Shown piece after piece: positions 43,241 to 53,302 of a DNA stretch of 64,000 nt. This DNA is from Mytilus trossulus (taxonomy: Eukaryota > Mollusca > Bivalvia > Mytilida > Mytilidae). The position numbers and the translations under genes are program-made. The first letter of the stretch is position 1. Each line of letters starts with the position of its first letter. Under the pieces are notes generated by a model. That model was given only the letters and a program-made list of their open reading frames with translations. It was not told the origin of the DNA and ran no database searches. The stretch is taken from NCBI RefSeq assembly GCF_036588685.1, contig NC_086381.1, positions 63,929,436 to 63,993,435 of the forward strand, written 5' to 3'.

Positions 43241-43720
43241 TAAACAAGTGAAACTGCGAGCTACTGCTCACTGATGATACCCCCGCCGCAAGTGGATAAT
43301 ATTAATAGTGTAAAAATATGCAAGTGTTCAATCAGGAAGTTGTCGAGTGATGAATCTGAAAACGCATCACACGGTATAGCTGACTTATATAAATCCTTAA
43401 ACAAAATTTCAGAAATCCTTGTATTGTAGTTCCTGAGAAAAATGTGACGAAAATTTTCAACTTGGCTATCATGTGTAAAATCATACAAGTTTTCGGTAAA
43501 CAGGAAGTTGTCAAGTGATCAATCTGAAAACGCATCACACGGTATAGCTGACTTAGATAAACATTGAAACCAAATTTCAGAAATCCTTGTATTGTAGTTC
43601 CTGAGAAAAATGCGACGAAAAATATTCATGGGACGGACGGACTGACTGACGGACTGACGGAAGGACAGACAGAGGTAAAACGATATACCCCCCTTTTTTT
43701 TTTAAAGCGGGTGTATAATT
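43241..43720 (+). repeat. Dispersed repeat family E, arm A only
   Basis: Same head, internal duplication and GGACGGACTGAC tail as 8019-8500. It is absent at the matching site in arm B (between CAGAAAATAGATAA and TCAGTCCTCCTTG, near 50800). Confidence 0.7.
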
Positions 43721-44032
43721 ATCAGTCATCAGAGTTTTCAAAAATAAATAACCAAATAACCGATTAAAAACAAATCATTCTGTAATCCCCCCTCCAAAAA
43801 AAAAATTAATCACAATTTAAATGGTCGTCCCTTATATTCACCTATAAACCAATTTCTATTTAATTTATCCGCTATAAGGTAAACATTAACTACCTGTACA
43901 TCAACAAATACAGTATTTGTATGGAGATTTAAAAAAAAATCAATCAATAGTATAAATTAGTACTGATTGTAGTCGATCGTAGGTATCCGCCATTGGTAAA
44001 CTATATTTACATCAATAACTATAAAAAAAAAT

Positions 44033-47000
44033 ATGGAAAAACAAGTGGCAGACCGGCCAATTGTCAAATCTGTACAAGGCGGCAAAGTTTCCTATACTTT
44101 GTTTGAAAACAGATCAACGTGTGTAGCGAGTATTTACTGGCATAATTTTGAGGGAGAAAAAATAAAATACGCTGATATTGAACCTAAGACAACGTACAGT
44201 ATGAAGACATACGAAGAACATCCATGGTCGGCCGAAGACCCAACGACAGGAAAGATCCTATTGATTGATAAAGAACGTGTGTTCTATCCTAGATACAATC
44301 CAACGACACACGAAAGAGTATATATCGATAATCCACTATTTCACGTGACACACAAAGGTAAAGTTTTATCAATTTTGTTCGCAATTTCTAGACTGTGGTA
44401 GCCTTCATTTTTTTTTTAGCGTAAAAGATCGATACTTGTAATACAAGTATAATATGTTATTGAAATAATACAGGTGCTTGACGAAATGATTTAAATAGAA
44501 CTACTAAAATTCAATATAAATCATGTCAACAAGCTAGTCCGAACAGGTTAGTCACGTTAGGGGCATACGATACAGTTACAGGGAAGGTAATGACGTTGCT
44601 AACGTAAAATGTTATTTTTGCGACGTCAAACTATGACTTATCGGGAAAAGATGCATTTTTCGACTGATTTTTATCATTTAAGGTGGTATAGGTGTCTTTC
44701 GCCATCTTGGATTGTAAAAAACAGAGAATCTAAGGTCCATATTTTCTATCAAATTAGCAAAATTTGATGCAAGAATGCAGATATTTCATGTGTTTTTACA
44801 TTTAAAAGATCCAATTTATAAGAATATAACTTATAAATATAAATATATGTACAAGTGCTGATTATTTTTGCTTGTTTTGAAATATTTTGAAATTGTCATT
44901 TTAAGGGGAGGTAACTCTAAAACAGTGCATTTTCTGTTGGATTGTTCATGGAATTTTCCTACTTTGTATTTTGGCCGGAAAAAACGCACGGTGACCCTAT
45001 ATTTTCTTTTGATATTATCAAAGCATTGTTTGAAAGCTATATTTTCCTAATTTATTTTACAATTCTATCATTTCGTTTAGTTTTTATTCACAAAATGGTG
45101 TTTTTTCCTGTATAATCCATACAAAATGTGTCATTTTGTCACGACCCGTAGCTTGAAAAAATGCACGGTGACCTATCATTTTTATAATATTTTTTAACAT
45201 GTATCAATAGATACTACATTTTGGCAAAGTATGAACAAATTCTATCATTTTTATTTTAGACTCCCATACCACCTTAAACTACGATCGAGTGACGTCTTCA
45301 TCAAAATACATTGAGTTGATTGATTCGACATATAAGTTAACGTTCAATCGATATTGATCGTTACGATCGAGTGACGTCTTCATCAAAATACTTTGAGTTG
45401 ATTGATTCGACATATGACGTTCAATCGTTATCGATCGTATCGATCGTTACGATCGAGTCTTCGTCATAACACGCATGCATTGAGTTGATTGAATCGACAA
45501 ACTATGTTCAATCGTTATCGATCGTATCAATCGTTACAATGGAGTATCCACCATTAATACATTGAGTTGATTGAATCGACAAACAATGTTCAATCGTTAT
45601 CGATCGTATCTATCATTAAAGTTTTGTTGAATAAATCGATCGTTAATGTGTCTATTCAATTCATTCTTTTTAATTATATTGAATTAAAACCTGAAGGAAA
45701 AATCAACTCTTGTCGAATCAATCGACTGTCGAATACTGTACCTTAATGAACATAATGGACATACTATTTAATTTGATGTCATAGACATGCACTAAATTCT
45801 GTGAATATTAGATTGTTTATTAAAATTTTATTTTCGTTATCTAAAAAAACAATATTTTAAACGCTAAACAAATCATGTTTAAAGATTTTTGAAAACTGAA
45901 GAGAGTTTTTTTTCCCTTGAAAATAACGAACAAGACATCGACTTTCTATTTTTTAATTAAATTCTTATAATGATCAATTTGAAATTGCCTTATCGCTGAA
46001 TTCTGATATTTTTTAACTTTTGTTTTAAATCTCTATTGTCGCCACTAAAACCAAAAGTTCTCGGTGACCTCTGCATTGATTTCAAGGTTATTGTAAAACT
46101 ACCATTTATGGTAAGATGTGCATGGTGCGTTATTTAGGTTGTTTAGTATAGTAAATACAAAAAAGAAGATGTGCGTAACTATGATTGCCAATGAGACAAC
46201 TATCCACAAAATGACATAAACATTAACAATTATAGGTCACCGTACGGCCTTCAACAATGAGCAAAGCCCATACTAAAGTATGCATATCGCACTGATAGAT
46301 TTTGATCCACTTGTTATGTTTTTCTATCGTGATGATATAGTTTATTTGTGCTGCTGGGCGGAAACCAAAATAAATCAATCATTGACTGAAGTCCGACCCA
46401 TGTGTCTGGAAATGACCAATCGTGAAAAAAACTTATGACACGAGGGTCTAGATTGGGGGTCCTTCATTTCTATTTTCTAAAAAAAAATTATATGTATCAG
46501 GCCATTTTTCTATACTCTCTATGCTATTGGTCATTATTTATAGATTATTACATGGCATTTTCCATATGGCCCTGGTATCAGCCCTAGACTCCCATATCAA
46601 GCCAGAGGGCTTAAGCCCGAGGGCTTGATATGGGTCGTGGGCTGATACCATGGACCATATGAAAAATGACATGTAATAATCTATTTATCACATATTTTTA
46701 AGCAAGAGAAAATAAATAGCTTACACTAGTCTTTGATTGACAGGTTACCGGAAGTTAAACTCGGGGGCTTGATATGGATTTCGAGGGCTGATATCGATAT
46801 CGGCCCCGAGGGCTGATAACCAACCTTGACTTCCGGCTATTATTGGCCATGCAAAAACGTACATATCAGTACAAAATATGTGATAATCTTTATTTTCTTT
46901 TAAAACCTCATTATTCTCCTTCTCATATTTTTATTATGTATTTTTCTCAATCTATTCATTATATTTTTCCCCATTATTCTCGATTCTGAAAAACCCCATT

Positions 47001-48729
47001 CAGACCCTCTGGTAAGAAATGTAATGTCTATGAATATTTTATTTTCATTTAGAAAAAGATAAAGAAGATCAAAATAGAGGAATCGAGTCATTTGGAGAAG
47101 CAAAAGGTAAAAAATAGTAATCAGAATATCAGAATCGTTTTTTATGACAATTTTTAAAATGCTCCTTATCCTTATCAGGATCACAGGCGCTTGGGTATTT
47201 GTTATATTTTTTTTTTTTATTAAAATATTCATTTTTTTATATTTAAAATGCATATCTATCACATCAGTGCAAAAAAAAAAATTGTATCATATACCCAAGC
47301 GCCTGTGATCAGGATCGGTTTAAATTTTGAATAAAATATACGAAAAAAGGATGATATCTGCTTTAGAATTGTGAGATTTCCATTCTTATGTGTGATTTCA
47401 CAGAAGTGCCAACATATAAAGCAGACATCTCCCATTTGGTATGATTTTGTAGAGCTGAGTAATATGTTTCCTATGATAATTGTGTTGTATAATTTTAATT
47501 TTAGTTTCTTGTGTACAATTTGGAAATTTATTACGTTCATTATCACTGAACTTGTACATATTTGTGTAGGGGCCAGCTGAAGGACGCCTCCGGGTGTGGG
47601 AATTTCTCGCTACATTGAAGACCTGTTGGTGACCTTCTGCTGTTGTTTTTTATTTGGTCGGGTTGTTGTCTTTTTGACACATTCCCCATTTCCATTCTCA
47701 ATTTTATTGATAAGGGTTGCTACTAACAAAGCTTTTAAGCAAAGTGTTTTACGTGGTGAGAGTGATGAAAGTCAAAGTCGCCATATTTTTTTTATTTTTT
47801 AAATTGCCTGATTCTTACAAATATTGACACTTTAGAAATATGTCTCCCTCATGAATAGCCCTGATTCCTTGTCTTAGTTTTGGCAATACGCATGAGCATT
47901 TTCCGTTATGTCTGCTCTTCAAAGTTGTGTATTATGTGTACGATAGTAGAGGGGCATTATGTTTTCTGGTCTGTGCGTCCGTTCTTTCGTTCTTCAGTCC
48001 GTTCGTTCGTTTGTCCGTCCGTATGTCCTGCATCAGGTTGAAAGTTTTTGGTCAGGTCAAGGTAGTTTTTTATCAAGTTTTAGTCTAAACAACTTGAACT
48101 TAGTACACATGTTCCCTTTGATATGATGTTTATAATTTTAATGCTAAATTAGAGTTATGACCCCAATTTCACGGTCCACTGATATAATAGTGCGAGTGGG
48201 GTATCCATGTTTTATTTATTTTTTGACCGCCATCATCAATGAAGGGACATAAATTTGACAAAAAACAGTTTTAATCATTGTAAGACGAAATATGTGTTAT
48301 TGTTTGTTGTTTAAAATCCAGTAGCTAATTTAACAGTCATACTTATTAAAGACGAGTACAATATTTGGGAATTTGATTAAAGGATGGAAAGCACTATACA
48401 GATATAAGATGTGGTACTAGTGCAAATGAGACAACTCTCCATCTTAGTCACAATTTATAAAATGTAACCATTATCGGTCAAAGTACAAGTGATAGGTACC
48501 AACCACCGGCACTCGTCTCAGAAAATAAAATCCTATATGTATAAAGGATTTTTTTTCTGAGACAAGTGCCTGTGGTACCAACACATATCAACTTATAAAT
48601 ATGCTAGACATTTTCCTTTTCTCTAGTTTGGCATTCCTAATTGATAGTGCCTTTTCCGCATAAATTAATTTAATATCTTTATTTTTTTCAGGTTGTCCAG
48701 CATGGGTTCGAAGGAAACTTAGAAACTGA
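44033..48729 (+). CDS. VHL beta-domain protein, copy 2 (3 exons, 138 aa)
   Basis: Exons 44033-44357, 47053-47106 and 48692-48729; introns are phase 1, GT-AG, in the same plan as copy 1. The beta domain spans residues ~8-103: LFENRST, YWHNFEG, YEEHPWSAED, VFYPRYNP. The VHL hydroxyproline-pocket positions are kept as W36, Y46, T59 (Ser in human), H63 and W65. Exon 2 encodes EKDKEDQNRGIESFGEAK, exon 3 GCPAWVRRKLRN and TGA. The alpha domain that binds Elongin C is absent. An AATAAA lies 287 bp past the stop. The gene sits in the first arm of the tandem duplication; its introns carry a 600-bp TTAA-flanked element, an ~81-bp tandem array, fold-back repeats and a hAT-like MITE. Function is inferred from the domain; soluble cytosolic/nuclear location is likely because no signal peptide is seen. 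Confidence 0.87.
44678..45277. mobile_element. 600-bp element with TTAA ends (arm A intron 1)
   Basis: TTAAGGTGGTATAGGTGTCT at the left pairs with AGACTCCCATACCACCTTAA at the right. TTAA at both ends suggests a TTAA-targeting family (piggyBac- or Kolobok-like). No transposase is present. Confidence 0.65.
45279..45625 (+). repeat. ~81-bp tandem array, about four units, rich in CGATCGAT
   Basis: The unit contains ACGATCGAGTGACGTCTTCA, TTGAGTTGATTGATTCGACA and GTTCAATCGTTATCGATCG. The first two units are closest; the last is most decayed. It directly abuts the TTAA element in intron 1 of VHL-like copy 2. Confidence 0.75.
46163..46275 (+). repeat. Dispersed repeat family A, truncated, arm A only
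   Basis: Starts AAAAAAGAAGATGTGCGTAA and stops at AGCAAAGCCCATAC. Arm B reads AGTATAGTAAAGTATG at the same point with no insert (near 56322-56337), giving the empty site. Confidence 0.7.
46541..46890. mobile_element. Fold-back insertion in arm A (CATATGGCC / GGACCATATG palindromes)
   Basis: The ends AGATTATTACATG and GTGATAATCTTT are inverted. Inside are two hairpins, one around GGTATCAGCCC...GGGCTGATACC and one around CCGGAAGT...ACTTCCGG. Arm B reads uninterrupted from TGGTCATTATT to CTTTTAAAACC at ~56535. Confidence 0.65.
47182..47307. mobile_element. 126-bp hAT-like MITE with 8-bp target duplication (arm A)
   Basis: Inverted ends CACAGGCGCTTGGGTAT / ATACCCAAGCGCCTGTG are flanked by perfect ATCAGGAT repeats (47174-47181, 47308-47315). 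Arm B keeps the empty site TTATCAGGATCGG near 56850. CA...TG ends and an 8-bp duplication suggest hAT. Confidence 0.85.
47560..47712 (-). repeat. Dispersed repeat family B (arm A intron 2)
   Basis: GGCCAGCTGAAGGACGCCTC... to CATTTCCATTCTCAATTTTA, reverse orientation. Arm B passes from GATTGTC to TTGATAAAGGGTTGCTAC without it (57020). Confidence 0.6.
47945..48220 (+). repeat. Dispersed repeat family F (arm A intron 2)
   Basis: GTAGAGGGGCATTATGTTTT, CGTTCGTTCGTTTGTCCGTC, ATTTCACGGTCCACTG. Shared with arm B, so older than the duplication. Confidence 0.65.
48405..48492 (+). repeat. Dispersed repeat family A, subtype 2 (in both arms)
   Basis: AAGATGTGGTACTAGTGCAA... to CATTATCGGTCAAAGTACAA; also at 57667-57752 in arm B, so it predates the duplication. 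Confidence 0.6.
48494..48578. repeat. Hairpin in intron 2, arm A
   Basis: GGTACCAACCACCGGCACTC and GTCTCAGAAAA pair with TTTTCTGAGACAAGTGCCTGTGGTACC; the same hairpin is in arm B at 57760-57858. Confidence 0.6.
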
Positions 48730-49015
48730 TTAAAGAACTTGATGCTAGCATGTTATTTGCATGGAAACGTCAACACAATGGTAAAGGACAGAATCTTTCT
48801 CTCGCTCGAAGTAAACGTTTAATACTCAAGTCTGACAGTCAGAGGTGTTTTAGTGTTGCCTCCAGCTAGTGAAAACTGAGATTTGCATTTTCATATTTTT
48901 TTATCAAATATATATGTGATGTCCCTATCTTTTAAAACACAGGAATCTCATGCTTTTATCATATCGTATGTTGCAATATTTTATGTTGTTATTATTCCGT
49001 TTAAAAAAAAAATGC

Positions 49016-49021
49016 AATAAA
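49016..49021 (+). terminator. Poly(A) signal AATAAA of VHL-like copy 2
   Basis: AATAAA 287 bp after the stop codon. The equivalent hexamer is kept in copy 3 within an aligned 3'-UTR. Confidence 0.5.
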
Positions 49022-49753
49022 ACTTTCATCTCATGAAACGTTGTTTATTTTTAGACAGTAAAAAAGCCCCCAAATGGAGACTAAAATCACTACGCATGTG
49101 CAACTTACAGTCAACGGAAAGCAGACTTGTTTTACTAACAAACCATCCCAACGATTGCTGAATTAATGCTATAAACATGTTAGAATGTTTTCTCTTATCT
49201 GTACCCTATTTATAACCATATATTTTACCAGAAGACCTGTTTCTGGAAAGGATAAGATTTGAAGATAATTTTTATATTGAGAAATCATTGGAAGTTGTAA
49301 CAATGAAAGGATAACACAAAAAACCACCACAAATTTTCTGTCTTTACCATTTATAGAAGATTTGGATTCTTATATCAATATACATTACAAAAATGTTATT
49401 TCATGATTTTTTGACAGTGTAGTTTCTAAGCCCCAATAGTGCAGGCTAATATCACTACTCATGTAGCATGTGTAGAGCTTACTGAACGCAGGCTTGTTTT
49501 ATTATTCTGTTAACATACCAACCCAACCATTGCTAACTAAATAAATGCAAAGCTTACATTTTAGAGTTTTCTGTACTCTTTTAAATACCAAACTAAGTTT
49601 CACCAGAAGACTGGAGCCTGGTATTTGAAAAGAACAAGATGCAAAGATACAACGGAAATTGTAAAAAGGAATTCAGAAACGACAGTATAAAAAAACACCA
49701 ATCGTGAATTAAAGAAAAAATCTATCTTTAAAATATGGAGGCAGAGGTCTATA

Positions 49754-50204
49754 GGTTACAAGAGCGCAATTATTTGTTTTCATTTTACCCCTACTCAGAT
49801 TAGAATCCTATACGGCTTCTGATTGGTTGATACATGATTGGAATTACATTTGAATCGAAAGCTTATCCAATTAGGTTTTAAAATTGCCGAAAATCATATT
49901 CACATTTTACGAAGTATAGAAAATATCTTCAATGTCTGCACGTCGGAGCTATTAAAAATATGCCTTTTTCATTAAGCGAAAAAAGTAGACGATTTTTTTC
50001 AACTGCATTTTAACATGTGTAAGTCAATTTGAGCCGCATGACCCTATATTCTTTTTTAGTTGTAATGCAACACTAGGCTAGCATTTCTTGTAACAGGAAC
50101 TGCCACCAGTTTTCCCCTAGTTTGTGTAGTCTTCGAGAAAACAATACGGAACACTAGTGGTACCCTATCGAAAATGCATTACGAATAATTGCGCTCTTGA
50201 AACC
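49754..50204. mobile_element. 451-bp inverted-repeat element in arm A
   Basis: The ends GGTTACAAGAGCGCAATTATT and AATAATTGCGCTCTTGAAACC form a ~21-bp inverted repeat. Arm B runs straight through (GGAGGCAGAAGTCTTGAAAA at ~59000). The flanks carry GAGGTCT and GAAGTCT, a possible imperfect target duplication. Confidence 0.7.
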
Positions 50205-50495
50205 GGAAAGAGAAGTCTTAAAAAAATATACTTTTAATCAAATCCAGGGCATACAGCAGCGGACCTAACTGCCAGCTGCATATTTTACCGGATTTAGCAA
50301 AGGAAAAGAGCGATAACTCAAATTGTTTATCTGTAAAGTAAACAACGACTGTCATCACAACGTACTTCCTCGTTGCATGTAAGGTTTGTTTCCTTGTTTT
50401 TTATTGTTGCTTTTTATACATTTTAATGACATAAATAATATAGACCTTTCTCAATTTTAATTCTGATTAAATGGTACAGAATGGATTGCCTATAC

Positions 50496-50664
50496 ATGTA
50501 ATTGTTTTACATTGTCTTATCGGGGCCTTTTATAGCTGACTAAGCGGTATGGGCTTTGCTCATTGTTGAAGGCCGTACGGTGACCTATAGTTGTTAATGT
50601 TTGTCATTTTGGTCTTTTGTGGATAGTTGTCTCATTGGCAATCATACCCAATCTTCTTTTTTAT
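50496..50664 (-). repeat. Dispersed repeat family A, arm B only
   Basis: TGTTTTACATTGTCTTATCG... to CATACCCAATCTTCTTTTTT. Arm A lacks it between TGCCTATAAATGTA and TTTAAGAATAAAAG. Confidence 0.65.
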
Positions 50665-50987
50665 ATTATTTTATTTTATTTTATTTAAGAATAAAAAAAT
50701 GAATTTGAAAATACTTTAAATATGTTTGTGAAAATAGAAAGTCCCTTGTTCTAGAATGAAAATGAAAAATCTTGCTTCAACAGTGCAGAAAATAGATAAT
50801 CAGTCCTCCTTGTTTTCAAAAATAAATAACCGATCGAAAACAAATCCTCGATCCTGTACCACCCACTACCACTACCACTACCACCAGAATATCAAATGGT
50901 TGTCCTCTAATCACATGTTAACCAATTTCTCTTTAAATTATATTTATCCGCTATAAGGTAAAAATTAACTACCTGTACATCAACAAA

Positions 50988-53140
50988 AAAAACCTAAAAA
51001 TAATAAATCTCCGGGTGAAGACCAAGTTATTAATGAATATATTGCTTCTTCTCTTGGTTGTATGGTTGATATTCATGTACATTTATTTAATATTGTATTT
51101 GATACGGGAATCCTGCCTGAGGCTTGGCTTATAGGAAATGTAATACCTATTTTCAAAAACAAGGGGAGTAAATTAGACGCAAAAAATTATAGGCCGATTA
51201 CACTTTTGTCATGTCTAGGGAAAGTTTTCACGTCAATTCTTAACGACAGACTTGGGGATTTTGTTGAAAATTATAACATCTTAAATGAAAACCGGCAAGG
51301 TTATTCCACAACGGATCATGTTTTTTCATTATATACTTTATTTGAATTATTACGGGTGAAAAAGAAGAAACTATTTTGTGTATTTTTTGTCGACTTCGAA
51401 AAAGCTTTTGATTTTATTCATCGAAACTGATTATTTTTAAAACAGATACTAAACCATGTGAACGGAAAATTTCTAAGAATTATTAAAAATATGTATGATG
51501 ATGTCAAATCTAGAATTGTTCATAATTCAGAAGTTTCTGATGTCTTTGCCTTTCCCCTTTACTTTTCTCCTTGTATCTAAATGATTTACAAGAATTTTTA
51601 GAAAATTCTAATATTGAAGGAATTCAGTCTGTAACAAAAGACATTGAAAATGAACTTTTTGTATATTTTAAATTTTTTCTGTTATTGTATGCTGATGATA
51701 CAATACTACTTGCTGAATCTAGCCATGATTTACAATGTATGTTGGACAAATTTTCAGAATATTGTAAACAATGGAAATTGAAAATAAATATAAATAAAAC
51801 GAAAATTATGATATTTTCAAAAGGTAGAATAACTAGAAATTTGTTATTTAATATAGATGGAAATGAAATTGAGTCAGTAGCTATAAATATCTTGGTATTA
51901 TTTTTTCTAGAAGTGGCTCATTTCTTTCCACCAGAAAATATCTACGTGACCAGGCGTTTAAAGCAATGTATGCTGTAATAAAAAAATCCAGATAAAATAA
52001 GTTGTCGATCAAGTGCCAACTCGATATGCCGTTTGATAAGGCTATTGTTCCTATACTAACTTATGGGTGTGAGATATGGGGATTTGAAAATTTAGATATT
52101 CTTGAGAGAGTTCATTTGCGTTTTTGAAAACATATATTCAGGTTAAAAAATTCAATCCCCAATTTTATGGTCTATTGGGAATTGGGAAGATACCCGATTT
52201 CAGTTACCGTCAAGTTGTCAACGTGTATTTGTTCCACCTAACAGAAGTTCCAGTGGAAACTTTATTATAAACAATGTCATAATACCTGTACCTGTTGGAA
52301 TAAATATTCTATACTATTTATTCCGTTAGGAACATTTACTGTATTATTTCTTCCTGTGGAAATAATATTCCAGAATAGTTTTACCATTTGGAACTTATAA
52401 ACTTTGTAAATCTCAATAACTATGGTTATGATAGTAAATGGATATTATATACAAAGAACATTTTTGATGACTGTGGAATGTCAAATATATGGCAAAGTCA
52501 CAACTTATTTGAGAAACGTTGGGTTGTATTGAGTGTTCAGCAAAGATTAAGAGATCAGTTCATTCAAGAATGGTCAACAGAAATGAACAATTCGCCCAAG
52601 GGGCTATGTTATAGATTGTACAAAAATGTTTTTAAATTTGAACACTATTTATCAGTACTACCATTTAATTTATTAATAACCTTATGTAAATTTAGATGTG
52701 GGAATAACCGTTTGCCCATTGAGACGGGAAGGTGGCGCAACATCCCAAGATTTGAAAGATTGTGTCACCTTTGCGCCTCAGCCGATATTGGTGATGAATA
52801 CCATTATATCATGTCATGTAATTATTTCAAAGATGAAAGATGCAAATACTTACCTCATTATTGTAATAAAAATATAAATGTTATCAAATTCAAACAAGTA
52901 TGTTCAACCCAAAATATTGTTGAACTTGAGAAACTTTGTAGATTTATTAAAACTATTTCTGTGAAAGTCTATCCTCCTGGTTAATACAACTATGTGTTTA
53001 TTTGTGTAAATATCATGTTAATTTGTATTTCACACATGCTATATCTTATATATGTAATATATATTATACAATATATATTATACATATCTTCTCTGTAACT
53101 ATGTATTTGGTTTATGAGAATAAAGATCATTCATTCACAA
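50988..53140 (+). mobile_element. Broken non-LTR retrotransposon (LINE), 5' truncated
   Basis: Pieces of a reverse-transcriptase ORF lie in two frames: 51062-51430 (NYRPITLLSCLGKVF, QGYSTTDHV, FVDFEKAFD), 51571-51978 (catalytic LLYADDTILL), and 52388-52984, the C-terminal part with a Cys/His cluster (HLCASADIGDEYHYIMSC). A stop at 51428 and frame changes make it defective. The 3' end carries AATAAAG and a CATTCATTCAC tail. Arm A has the empty site near 43905 (TCAACAAATACAGTATTTG), so insertion followed the duplication. The clade is not resolved. Confidence 0.8.
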
Positions 53141-53302
53141 ATATTAAAATACACAGTATTTGTATAAATTACTAATTAGCGATGGAGATTTAAATCAATC
53201 AATAGTACAAATAAATGACGGGTGATTAAATAGGTTGCAGTCGATCGTAGGTATCCGCCATTGGTAAAATATGTTTCCATGCATCAATAACTGTGTAAAA
53301 AT

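Larger units (their letters stand above)
43088..50449 (+). repeat. Tandem segmental duplication, arm A (contains VHL-like copy 2)
   Basis: The arm starts at TTAATTCTGATTAAATGGTA and ends near TATAGACCTTT. The same order of upstream sequence, exon 1, exon 2, exon 3 and 3' flank recurs in arm B. Exons differ by about 2%; most length differences are discrete insertions. Confidence 0.85.

Noticed and set aside
43261-43767. Several 65-75 codon frames, also at 7840-8279
   Set aside because: All fall mainly in dispersed repeat family E and share its sequence; repeat by-products.
44358-44401. Continuation of VHL-like exon 1 to a stop after the donor (also at 30587-30615 and 53628-53671)
   Set aside because: A GT donor follows a phase-1 break, and conserved exons 2 and 3 lie downstream; the extra residues are intron.
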